From the NCBI GenBank assembly GCA_003024985.2, contig PXIH01S0007257.1: a stretch of 20,870 nt of DNA. One strand, given 5' to 3'. Both the position numbers and the translations under genes were made by a program. The notes under the pieces are model-generated. The model was not told the DNA's origin. It was given only the letters and a program-made list of their open reading frames with translations, and searched no databases. The DNA is from Euperipatoides rowelli (taxonomy: Eukaryota > Onychophora > Udeonychophora > Euonychophora > Peripatopsidae). Each line of letters begins with the position of its first letter. The stretch's first letter is position 1. Positions 9,030 to 18,420 of this stretch are shown here, in pieces.

Positions 9030-9743
9030 TACAGTATTTTAGAGTCACCACCCGAACCTTGTCATTAACTGTGTGGACCTCCATAATCCTAGCCAAACTC
9101 CATTTCAATGGTGGAAGGTCTTTTTTTAATAATGCAAGTCTTCCTACCTTCAAATTTGGCTGAGCACTAGCCTACTTGTGCGTTGCTGAGACAAACAAGG
9201 TAGCCTATTCCAATAACCTTTGCCTCCAGAATGATTGGTACATTTATTGCACCTGCTGCCAGTGAGCTAAATGTTTTATGGGCCCATTTACAAGTTTTCA
9301 GCTGCCTTCATCAATGCTTGCCCTATGAGGAAAGGTCCTGGAGTTAGTGCTTAAAAGTCGCTGAGATCTGATGAGAGTGGACACATCTGGAATTGAGACA
9401 GGCCTCCACTTGTACTGTCAATAAAGTGTAGAGCTTCTCAAATGTTAAAATGTTAGCACCCATCACACACACCAAAAAGCTCTTGGTAGCCTTTATCCCG
9501 ACTTCTAAAAGGCCGCCTGGTGAGAAGATCCAGGAGTATTAAAGTTCCACGAAATGCCTTCTGTTAAGATAATGTAGTTTGATTTAGCAAGACTGGAACC
9601 ATTCCAACTCCGAATCCGCTCTCTTGAAGTTTGTTGAATAATCGGTATAAATGCAACATTGCTTTTTCCTTCTGGCCACAAATCTTTGGAGGGTGCCCAG
9701 TAAGGCTTCGGTCGTCAGACTAACCATGAACTCCAGGTGGTTG
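9030..9743 (-). pseudogene. BEL/Pao integrase, C-terminal half (split by the Copia insertion)
   Basis: Read from 9743 downward on the minus strand. It resumes the integrase core with HLEFMVSLTTEALLGTLQRF, then ARRKK and a CIYTDYSTNF segment, matching the HLE..LTTEAFL..LRRF..RRG and SDNGTNF pattern of BEL/Pao integrases. Further on are an LTPGPFLIG motif (about 9330-9345) and the terminal RLALLKKDLPP..W.LARI...H segment followed by KVRVVTL (about 9040-9170). Many frameshifts and stops interrupt it. Pol appears to end near 9030; no 3' LTR was recognised to the left. Integrases of this family insert element cDNA into host DNA, but this copy cannot. Confidence 0.8.
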
Positions 9744-10722
9744 TGTTAAGTTTGCTCCGATGTTCAGGCCTTGCCACGTGAATAATAATATGATACACAG
9801 TTTCCGTATTCTTATCGCATCAAAATTTCACTAAATAATTGCTTTCCAACAGCCTAATTACTGTGACTTAACTTTAGACCATACAGAACCATGATTTTCA
9901 ACAATTATTATTTCACAATTCTTTCACAAATATATATTAATAACTGCCCTATATTCAGGTAGGATACGCACTAAAAAAAACCAAAAGTTAATGATCAATA
10001 AAAAGAAATACTACAGGCTAGTTAAATAGTAATAAGTAATAATCACATGCGTAATATATGATTATATACTTCTTTGAAATTCAAATGTAGTCTATATTAA
10101 AAATATTTATAAAACTAGCAGAATTACCTGGCATTGCCCAGGCACTCCCCCCTCCCTTCCACCCCCATCCCCCCCGTTCCCCCTATTTCCCCTGTCCCCT
10201 CCTCTCCCTGTTTCCACTCCCCATTCCCCCCTGGAATCCTAAGAATTTTCCATCTCCCCTCTCTTCTCTTAGTTTACACCTTTATATGCTAATACAGTTA
10301 ATTTGTCTAGCATACATGCAACAAAATAATCTGCTTAGGCCTACCATTCTCATTTCGAATCTTTTTTCCCACCAAAACTGTCGGACAATAATAATAATAA
10401 ATTTTGCTAGTTTAATAATAACTTTGCCCACTCTGATTGCTTGAATACTTTAACGGGCTTTTGTCCCCTCTGTGAATGACCCAGCTCATGTTTAAATAGC
10501 CTATAACCGGGCCAGAGTTGGATACATTTGTGCAAAATTTCCAGCCACTATTTCTAAAACTGTGGATTTGAATAGCGAACATACAGTAAGAAGATTAAAC
10601 ATATATTTTACTGTACTTTTTACTAAAGCCACAAGCATTCAATTGTACTCATTAATTTTTATATATTAAAGTTCCTTTTTTGTTGTTGCTTTCTATCACT
10701 AAGTGCACTTAGCTGTACAACA
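9744..10722 (-). repeat. Left copy of the Copia LTR (3' LTR), with a 479-bp insertion
   Basis: Starts TGTTAAGTTTGC and ends TGTACAACA on the plus strand. Segments shared with the right copy include GAACCATGATTTTCAACAATT, CTTTCACAAATATATATTAA, TACTGTGACTTAACTTTA and ATTAAACATAT. Without the insertion at 10115-10593 it is about 500 bp. Confidence 0.8.
10115..10593 (-). mobile_element. Retroposon-like insertion in the left Copia LTR
   Basis: Present in the left LTR but absent from the right, where ATAAAATTAAACATAT is continuous. It starts CTAGCAGAATTACCTGGCATTGCCCAGGCA, quoted here as CTAGCAGAATTACCTGG plus CATTGCCCAGG, then carries a C-rich tract (10147-10262) and ends TTTGAATAGCGAACATACAG. 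The CTAGCAG...CCCGG.xTTGCCCGGG start and the TAGCGAACATACA end recall a family of short retroposons widespread in invertebrates; that resemblance is from memory. Orientation is uncertain. Confidence 0.55.
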
Positions 10723-11039
10723 CTCTCCCTCAAGTGTCCATAGTCATTAACACAAGTACTTTTGGTGGTATGTTACTCCTAAGTTCTTGCTGCCTGATCT
10801 TCTTTGTGTTCTTTGAAATCTTCTGTTGCCCTCCCTCTTGTTCCTGCATTTCCAGGTATTGTTTAGGTATCATGATGAATTCCTGTTTGCTCAGTATTTT
10901 GTCCTCTGAGAAACTTCCAAATCCTTTCCCTCTGTTTACTAACTATAACACTAGTTGCTTTTATCACGTTAGGGGACCTCTAACCACAACCTATAGTTTT
11001 TCCTCTAAATAATGCACCTTTACAGGCTGTGTTTTGTAA

Positions 11040-11500
11040 TTGTTTGTTGTGTCCTTGCCTCCTTGGGACATATAGCCTACAAACACAAATGTGATGGACA
11101 ACGACTATAGTCCAGTGTGGTTGTCCCTGAACATTTGCTCCCAAACACTCTTACGTATTTAAACTAGGAACTATTTGACTATCCCTCTACCAGAAGCACA
11201 TTTAAATTTGTATAATATGTACACCGATATAGCAGCTGCCTCTCCCCACAGAGTTAACGGTAAATTGTTCCCTGTTATCAATGTTTTCTCATCTCCAAAA
11301 TTGTTCTATTTAATTGCTCAGCCTTACCATTTTGTTGCGGAGAATGCGGTAGCCTATTATCACAAGATGTATTATACCATTAGAATTCAAGTAACTCGCA
11401 ATCTTTTAATAAACTCCCCTTCCATCACTTTTGATATTGTTTGGAAATATCCAAATAAATTTTTACCCACTTTAATAAAATGTTTTAATTTTTCAGTTGC
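11040..11500 (-). pseudogene. Copia integrase core remnant
   Basis: On the minus strand, in pieces separated by frameshifts: a Ser-Asp-Gly start near 11440, SNGIIH, PHSPQQNGKAEQLNRTILEM (about 11370-11310), then LPLTLWGEAAAISVYIL, and further on VFGSKC and FVGYMS (about 11130-11060). This is the order of the Ty1/Copia integrase (SDNG, SPQQNG.AER.NRT, LW.EA...A.Y, and the FVGY segment after the core). The long plus-strand frame at 11175-11516 is only its antisense shadow. Confidence 0.75.
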
Positions 11501-11639
11501 TCATTCTTACGATTAAACAACTCGATATGGATAAAGTTAGTTGTTACAATAAAATATTAAATAAAATATTTGATTTTTCCTAAGGATAATGGAGTTATAG
11601 GACCAAAAAGATGTTACTAATGATTTGAATGGTTTATTA

Positions 11640-11700
11640 GTTGTAACATGTAATTTTTGCCATTCAATTTGGTTATTTAAAAACTCTTCACATCCATTTT
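11640..11700 (-). pseudogene. Copia gag start remnant
   Basis: Read from ATG 11697 on the minus strand, MDVKSF is followed by a stop and then ITKLNGKNYM. KLNG.NY is typical of the first residues of Copia Gag. It lies about 85 bp after the primer-binding site, where gag should begin. It decays immediately after. Confidence 0.55.
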
Positions 11701-11777
11701 GTTGTATTTTTTTTGTTCAATTTAGATTGTAGTGCAATAGGCCTACTCATTACGTTATATTTCCTCTTGTCGTTTAT

Positions 11778-11792
11778 TTCCTGGGCCCATAA
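11778..11792 (-). other. Copia-type primer-binding site
   Basis: TTATGGGCCCAGG on the minus strand, directly at the inner edge of the 5' LTR. Drosophila copia has the same GGTTATGGGCCCAGT core, primed by an initiator tRNA-Met fragment. Confidence 0.7.
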
Positions 11793-12684
11793 GTTTGCTC
11801 CAATGTTCAGGCCTCGCCACATTAATAAGATACACAGTTGAGTATTTTTATCACATCAAAATAATTTGAGTAAATAATTATAATCCAACATGTATTACTG
11901 TGACTTAACTTTATAAACTCTTTTTTTTTCCTGGCTGATCATGCAGAACCATGATTTTCAACAATTAACATTTCACAATCCTTTCACAAATATATATTAA
12001 CCTCCATCCTCCGCCATATAGTCAGGCGGGACACTCACTAAAAAAAACAGCAGGAGTTAACAATCGAAGGAAATATTTTGTTAGCTCCCCCATTAGTATA
12101 TAGCAGGCATGCTCAACTTTAAGTGTATAACAGCTACTTATCTTTTTTCTAATTTCTTGCGATCGAATTCAATAATAAAAATGGCGGTGAAACATATTAA
12201 AAAATGGCGATCAAACATACTCGTGCCTAGCGGGATTATGAACTTCGCCTACACATTTTATGAACAATTTATGTTTAAAAATCTGTCTTTTATGGGAATA
12301 TCGATATTTTAGCATGTTTGATGAAGGGATGAAATCAAGCTGATTCGCAAAATATGCATGTAAAAATATTGAAATTTTTTTCTGAGCTTTATTCTGGTTT
12401 TGAAGATCGACTGAAATTTTCCAAAAGATTGACTGGTTGATCGCAGGCCTGGTATATAGTAATCTAATGATTATCACATGTAAGTTATGATTATTCATTG
12501 TCCTTTGAAATTAATTACATATAGGCCTACAGTATATAAAATTAAACATATTTTTCTATCCTTTATACTATATAGCCACATTATTTAATGTTCTCATTAG
12601 CCTAAATATTTTTTTATATATAAAAGTTCTTCCTCCCCGCCCCCCAAACTATTTCTATTACTATGTGCACTTGGCTTTACAACA
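11788..12684 (-). repeat. Right copy of the Copia LTR (5' LTR), with a hAT-type MITE inside
   Basis: Aligns with 9744-10722 and ends TTTACAACA on the plus strand. Its inner edge is altered: CTTA runs straight into TGGGCCCAGG, as if a few bases between two TTA copies were lost. Without the MITE and one target copy (356 bp) it is about 540 bp. Confidence 0.8.
12104..12451. mobile_element. 348-bp non-autonomous hAT-type element with perfect 8-bp target duplication
   Basis: Termini are CAGGCATGC at the left and GCAGGCCTG at the right (reverse complement CAGGCCTGC). GTATATAG flanks both sides (12096-12103 and 12452-12459), the 8-bp length expected of hAT transposition. It sits inside the right Copia LTR and is missing from the left one, which gives an independent empty-site comparison. 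No transposase; the small open frames in it (12109-12312 plus, 12211-12498 minus) are chance. Confidence 0.85.
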
Positions 12685-15420
12685 GATTACCTTAGTTACC
12701 ATGCACTCAAACAGTGCAATATAAGCTTTGTAAGACTGTCATACCCTTTGCCTCAAAGTGTGGAGATCCTGATGTTAACCGGACCACCATAGTCCACCCC
12801 GGCCAACTTGCTCAAAAGGTCTTGCTAGCCGGACATGACAGGCCGCCAAGTTTCCCATAAGCTGTCGGACAGTTCTTTCCCTATGTCGTTGACAAACAAG
12901 GCATCTCAGAACTAGGGCGCCACCCTGTAACGACTATTGATAATCCAATATTTGTGTCAAATGGACAACAGATGAAGCCGGCATGCAGGTTCTCTAAATG
13001 TTCATATCTAATCAATAGTGAAGTGGTGCTGCTGGGGTAGTAAAACCGGTTGGCATTGATCAAATTACAGTGTAGATTTTTTTTAGTCTACCTCCCACTC
13101 TGAATATGTCGGCATCATCTAATAAATGGGTCAAGCAGAGCATATGACTACTAGATGAAAGGACTTTATGGTTTTCAAATTGTGAAATGTCTGCCTTGAA
13201 ATTATCATGTTGAACAACTTTGATCCAATAATTGGAAGCAGCGATTAGTTCCCTTTTCTTAATTGGACCCAATAACTGCTCTGAATGCCTCAGTCTATGG
13301 TCGTAAATGAATCTACGACAGTGGGCCATCACACACAATAAGGTTGAGAGGGATGAATACTTCTGCACTATTTGCATATTATTTGTGAATATGGTGGCAG
13401 TCAGTACTGTTTTGGGAGTACAAAGTTTAATGGCTGTATCCCCAATATTATGAGACTTGCTCTTAAGTTCTAAGAGTCCGCATCCCGAATGAGCCAGCAA
13501 GGAGCATTCCATCAAAGTGAGAAAACAATCAGCTGAGTCACCAAGAGGCCTCTTGTATGCACAATCTGCTGGGTTTTCACTTGATGTGACATGATTCCAA
13601 TTTTTCGGAGTGACCAACTCTTGAATCTCGGATACACAGCCAAAAAATGTCCATTTGTACGGAGGGGAAGCCCACCATACTAGTGGAGTCTATTCATGCA
13701 TATAGATGGTCCTGTTTAGATTAATGCCAACGGGCGGGCAAGAATGTGGGCTGTTGGGCTCTGCAAAATTACTGCTTAGACAATGACAGTTGCTTCACAT
13801 CATTTTTCTGTGATGTTTCCATTGAAAGAGACTCCTGATATACAGTGTAGGCCACTCTGCATAGGCAGCCTATGAGCTGTCGGAGAGGCCTTGGAGCCCA
13901 TATTGGTCAGTCCAGACCTGAATTCCCAAATGTCTAGGGATTTTAATGTTTTTCAGACTGTGCAACTCCTGCTCTAAGGCAACCCATTCAGAGACTAACT
14001 CAGGAGGGAGAGGGTCATCTCAGTTGACTCCCACAAGCCACAGCTTGTGGAAGTCAACTGAATGGCGATAGACCGCCAAACGGGTCAAAAAGATGTGAAT
14101 AAGATAGTTTGTATAGTTACCGTTGTAACGTTTATAATTTTAATTTGGAATGAAAGGTGATCTTGCTGAAAGTGCCAGATTAGTCTAAAGTCTTTACTGA
14201 TGTATCAAATGCCACTGCAAGGAATTTCTCATGGGCACGAAGTTCAGAAGAAAGATGGCTTATTAATTGTGGGTCATTAGCCGTCCATTTCCGCAATTCA
14301 AAACCTCATTTGAACAATTGCTTAATTAGTTTCTGGGTTACGACTGCCTCAGCTATTGTCATTGCTCTACACATCAGATCGGACGTAGAAATCTGCTTTT
14401 AGTTTCTGCGCACCTAATGGAAAGTGATCTGCTTCTTCAATAGTCAGTTGTAATGTTTTTGTTGCTAGATACTTTCCCAGGCAATCCATAGGTGAATATA
14501 TTCAACTCGTATTCATCCATTGAGTCTTGTGGCATGTCTCTCCATACTATTCTTTGATAGTGTCTATCGCTTTATCACATGCCTGTCTAAACATTTTTGC
14601 AAAGTCTGTGGTAAACACCAATGGGTAAATTCAAAAGAGAAGCACTATTGCCAACAAGCTATCCTGTACAGTTGGTACCATCATTAGTTTCTCATTAAGG
14701 GATACTTCTATAGTAGTTTTATTTGAGGCATCAAATACCACAAGCAATTTTGTGGTGGTGCTTTCCTTCTTATGAACTGCATTTGTTATCTGTAGCCTAA
14801 TATGGAACACTAGATATTTTGGTTGTCTCTTTGAACAAGTGACCTAATCTAGCATATATCCGCTTAAATTATTGATACTGAAGATAGAGTTGTGGCTGCT
14901 GCTTAAATTTTACTTCCATCTATTTAAAGCGAGTAATACCCTTGAATTTGCTTTCTCCAAGTTTTTTCGTGTCATTTGGGTTGAACGGTAGTCGGACAGT
15001 GAACCATCCCATGATGTCTCAAGTGTGTTTCTTCAAATTGAGTCTCGCAGAGCTTTTCCATTGACAGCGCCCCTGTGCCAGGCAGTTCCTCAATCTCCCA
15101 GAATCTGCATAGTTGTCTGACTAGTTCAATTGTGACATGATGTGAGACTACTTTCACGGAAGTCAAGATACAGTAGTTACTATCCAACCCAAGGTAGTCT
15201 ATTGGGCCGTCGGTGTATCCGCTGGACCCTTTCACCTACAGTTAGTCTCCACACGCAAGCCTTTTGCAAGACAAAAGAAACTCACAACTATCCTGCCCAC
15301 TTCAAAGGTTAGAATCAGAAGACTTCTGTTCTCCACTACAGCTTCACCTCCAATTAAGAGCTAATATCAGGAGATGCTAACTGGAGCTTTTATCCCACAT
15401 CTTGTCAACTTTACAAGATA
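12685..15420 (-). pseudogene. BEL/Pao LTR retrotransposon pol remnant: protease tail, RT, RNase H, N-terminal integrase
   Basis: In order on the minus strand: protease tail and linker (about 15420-15000) with the family's FWEIEELP...CETQFEETHLR pattern; RT at about 14650-14100, with a WRDMP..EYELNIFTYGLP block, a damaged catalytic site at 14380-14400 (FYV then Arg-Ser-Asp-Val instead of Asp-Asp) and the signature GFELRKWTAND (about 14275-14305); a FDPFG.LSP stretch near 14080; an RNase H-like LQGLSDSS near 13890; a 185-codon open segment (13060-13617) with the ENPAD motif and LLDDADIFRVGGRLK; integrase HLENLHAG (12881-13063); and YKAYIALFECMVTKVI just before 12685. Stops and frameshifts are scattered throughout. 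No gag or LTR was recognised to the right. Confidence 0.85.
14021..14060. repeat. 18-bp hairpin within the BEL/Pao remnant
   Basis: CAGTTGACTCCCACAAGC, loop CACA, GCTTGTGGAAGTCAACTG; 17 of 18 positions pair. The minus-strand coding sense across it (near LWLVGVN) suggests a local foldback correction rather than a functional hairpin. Confidence 0.7.
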
Positions 15421-16901
15421 CAGTAAGTATCCATTATCGTGGAGATGTAACATTATCTAATGATTACATAGACTCCTCAAACCACATAAATACATCCTAG
15501 TGTCAACGTAATTTTATATTTGAAATCTATGAATGTTTTATATGAAATTCTAATTAAGAATAAATCTTATTAAATCAAATTATTTGTTTCAACATTTTAC
15601 TTTATCCATACACATACAATTTTCTAACATTTGTTGCTTAGAAGCAGAGAACCCTTATGGTTTATGAAACTAAACTTAATTTTCTCGATCTTAGCAATCA
15701 GAGCTAACCTGCCAGGTAGGTTTGATCTCTAAGAGTAGCTAGCAACATTAGTGCTTTATTTAAATAGTCCTTTCACAAATCCTAATTCAAGAGGACTGGA
15801 TCGGAGCCAGGTTACAAGAGTGAAATATGCCATTATGTGGTGGAACAAGGATTGGATGGAAACACCCGACGAGCTGAGTACTATAGCATGCCCTTTGATA
15901 CCCATGAGCTTTTATTCAACATTGAAGAATGTCATGTTAATTAAATATTTAAGAGGAACTACCCATGATTTCCCTTTCCAATTTTTTCATCATCTAAAGT
16001 GCTGGAATATCTTGGAGAGTTGAAAAGAGAGTCTCAAATTGGATACTGAGGATGCTTAACATATCATGAACCTGGTACAGTAGTAGAAACGTCATGATAT
16101 GTGACATCCACCGCAGAAAACCATTAACAGCCTGCAAAATATAAAATTGAAAATATAATTAAAAACAAAATGTTTTGAAATTGCATCTAGTCCGCAAGCA
16201 ATAAACATTTACTTTGAAAAGCATACAGAAAGATTATAGTTGGTTAGATGAACTTTAATCTTAAAATCTACTTCAAAGTTGTAAACTTGAGAAAAATAAC
16301 CATCTCCAAATTCTAAAATAAGCCAACTTTCTCATAACTTGTTTAATTTCTTATCAAATTATTGTTATTTTATCGCATTTTCTTGTTTTCATTTGGATCT
16401 GAAAATTAAATTTGGCAATTCAAAGTAAAAATATACTGGAATTGATCAGTAAGTTACTTGCTTCAGAATCTGGAGTTAGCAGTGGCGATATATATATATC
16501 AGCAAAATGAGATGAAAGAAGTCATTCACTCAGCGTTTTACCAAAATTACAATAAATATATTAACCTCTTTGTTTATTTACAAACTAGCCGATGCCAATT
16601 TTGTTTTCTAAATAACACTTCCAAATTTTAAATGAAAGAAGCATGCTCATTGGCTCACATGAATCGCAAGCTGTGAACATCATATGCACATGCCACCATT
16701 ACGCCCCATAAAGTGAAATATGTTTTTGTAAAAATAGTTCCGAAACTTGTCTAGTTTATATCACAATCGATATAAAAATATTAAAATACCTAAGCCAAGA
16801 TTCATTCAGATTGTAAAGAAAAAAATCCAGTTTCAAATTTAGATAATGTATGCTACATTCAGAAGTGAGCATTGAAAGTAACGAACTTATATTGCTGTAT
16901 G
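15420..16901. other. Intronic DNA without a recognisable gene
   Basis: A+T-rich. The frame at 15751-16023 (plus, 90 codons) shows no family resemblance. An inverted repeat ACATATCATGA / TCATGATATGT (16059-16069 and 16092-16102) and a TATATATATAT tract near 16488 are present. No LTR of the BEL/Pao element was identified here. Confidence 0.5.
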
Positions 16902-17276
16902 CAGGGCCCCCACATAGGTGAAAGGGGTGTTGGATGGGACTGTAAGTCCCAGGGCCAGGGGACTACAGCTCATCCAACACCCCGCCCCTATGAAGAAACT
17001 CCATAGTCATGACCAGGGGTAGGAGGTGGGGCGTAGGCCTGGACAAGCGGCCCACAGGCCAAACAAAGGACCACCAAACGGCCATACAGCAAAAAAAAAA
17101 TTATAAAATCTTTACGCACAAGGGGTCCGCAGGTCGGTCAAAGGTAAACACGTCCAACCAAAAATGAAATACAACGTTTATCAAATCTTCATGAACAAAG
17201 AGAAGCTCATCAAAAATATATAAGGACCCCGTCTGGATCTCCAGTCCCGGGTCCTGATTAGGATGTGGGTGCCCTG
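16902..17276. mobile_element. 375-bp TIR element with a G+C-rich internal hairpin
   Basis: The left end CAGGGCCCCCACATAGG and the right end (reverse complement CAGGGCACCCACATCC) match at 14 of 16 positions, a hAT-like terminus. Just inside, GGGGTGTTGGATG (16924-16936) pairs perfectly with CATCCAACACCCC (16971-16983), extended by looser pairing around AGGGCCAG. It is a sharp G+C island in A+T-rich surroundings. Flanks (GCTGTATG left, ATTGTATA right) do not form a clean target duplication. No coding capacity. Confidence 0.6.
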
Positions 17277-17793
17277 ATTGTATATGAAATTAAACAAAGA
17301 AATATTTTACATACTTATTGATTATCCAGGGGTGTATGTTCTTACTAAAGTGTGAGCAAACAGCTCGGGAAGAATTTTACCTCCGGGAAGGAAATGAGGC
17401 ATCTGATTAAAAAAATATTGAATATTTGATCAAACATTATAAGCATTATTTGAATAGGTACTGTAGACAACAATAATTTCTTCTTATAATTTACTAATTA
17501 GCCTACCGTACCTAAATTATTTTAAATTATTATTCTTTTCATTAGAATGCTGCCACTCTCTGTACTCGTGAAGAATCTTCTAGCAGCTCGGGAAGATTTT
17601 CAGTTTAACATGAATATATACCCAGGATTATCATTTGTGAATTTTTGTAATTGATATAATAGTCGAGTGGAAATGTTTTAAATAACATTGATATAATAGG
17701 CTGCATCCCCTCGTTAAGGAATAACATAAGAATAGTTATCAAATTGCTGATTAATATCTCTTAAATTAAAAAATACAAATAATAGAACTTAGA

Positions 17794-17825
17794 ATTGCTA
17801 TTAAAATTATTATTTTAATAGCAAT
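17794..17825. repeat. Perfect 14-bp-arm hairpin
   Basis: ATTGCTATTAAAAT, a 4-nt loop TATT, ATTTTAATAGCAAT. It directly abuts the inverted repeat that begins at 17825. Confidence 0.8.
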
Positions 17826-17842
17826 CCAAGGTACACATTTCA

Positions 17843-18340
17843 CTTGGCTGATTTTGCCCCACCTCTGACGATCATGGCTTAATGTGAAACAAGCTTGTCA
17901 GGTGGTAAAATGCTATAAAATATTGAAATATCATACATATCTGGGTTAATATTTATGTTATGATAGTTTATTTATTTTATAAAAAAACAACAAAAAACTT
18001 TGTTTTATGCCTCCACACTAGGTGTTTGGTGGATTCTCAACCATTATTAAATGGAGGCAAAGTAGTATGGTGTTTATTCTTTAAACCTATATTATTACAC
18101 AGAAAGCAATACACTTAAGCTTTCCAATCTGTGTGAAATGTGTACCTTGGCTGATTTTGCCCCACCTCTGACGATCATGGCTTAATGTGAAACAAGCTTG
18201 TCAGGTGGTAAAATGCTATAAAATATTGAACTATCATACATATCTGGGTTAATATTTATGTTATGATNGTTTATTTATTTTATAAAAAAACAAAAAACTT
18301 TGTTTTATGCCTCCACACTAGGTGTTTGGTGGATTCTCAA
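17843..18340. repeat. Nearly identical direct duplication (198/195 bp copies, about 300-bp period)
   Basis: 17843-18040 and 18146-18340 differ only by one A/C substitution, a 3-bp deletion in an A-rich run and an undetermined base (N) at 18268. The 105-bp spacer (18041-18145) belongs to the first unit, so this looks like about 1.65 copies of a 303-bp repeat. An 18-bp perfect inverted repeat, CCAAGGTACACATTTCAC (17825-17842) and GTGAAATGTGTACCTTGG (18133-18150), brackets the first unit like TIRs. Confidence 0.85.
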
Positions 18341-18364
18341 AATTATTATCATTAAAAAAGAGAT

Positions 18365-18420
18365 TATTGTTAGTGACTTGGTAGAGAAGCAAGATTCAAA
18401 TCCTACTAGGGATATGAATT
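18365..18420 (+). repeat. Possible tRNA-related SINE fragment
   Basis: TAGTGACTTGGTAGAG is followed by AGATTCAAATCCTACTAGGG, a good Pol III B-box match (GATTCAAATCC). No cloverleaf can be drawn, so no tRNA is called. Confidence 0.3.

Larger units (their letters stand above)
9744..12684 (-). mobile_element. Ty1/Copia-type LTR retrotransposon, defective, inserted into the BEL/Pao integrase
   Basis: The element reads on the minus strand: 5' LTR 12684-11788, primer-binding site at about 11792-11778, internal DNA 11787-10723, polypurine tract CTTGAGGGAGAG (10734-10723), 3' LTR 10722-9744. The outer ends are TGTTGTA...TTAACA. The primer-binding site TTATGGGCCCAGG matches the known Drosophila copia site (internal cut of initiator tRNA-Met). 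The internal region keeps a gag trace and an integrase core, but from about 10990 to the polypurine tract there is no RT or RNase H. The insertion point lies exactly within the BEL/Pao integrase reading. Flanking 5-mers (TAATC and CAACC, minus strand) differ by two transitions, so a decayed target duplication is possible but unproven. Confidence 0.85.

Noticed and set aside
11175-11516. 113-codon open frame on the plus strand
   Set aside because: The minus strand of the same DNA carries Copia integrase motifs; the plus frame has no family features.
12109-12498. Open frames of 67 and 95 codons inside the hAT-type MITE
   Set aside because: Chance frames. They lie in or across a short non-autonomous element and match nothing.
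15644-15719. Possible extra exon (TTGCTTAG acceptor, CCAG|GTAGGT donor)
   Set aside because: In the phase required by exon 1 it hits a TGA after eight codons, and including it breaks the clean join at Gly27.
15751-16023. 90-codon plus-strand frame
   Set aside because: No start support, splice context or recognisable motif; the minus strand also shows no clear gag match.
16924-16983. microRNA precursor
   Set aside because: The stem is short and G+C-rich and sits inside a TIR element, which explains it better.
17843-18340. Pair of LTRs of a miniature retrotransposon
   Set aside because: The copies lack TG...CA ends, a primer-binding site and a polypurine tract; a tandem duplication fits better.
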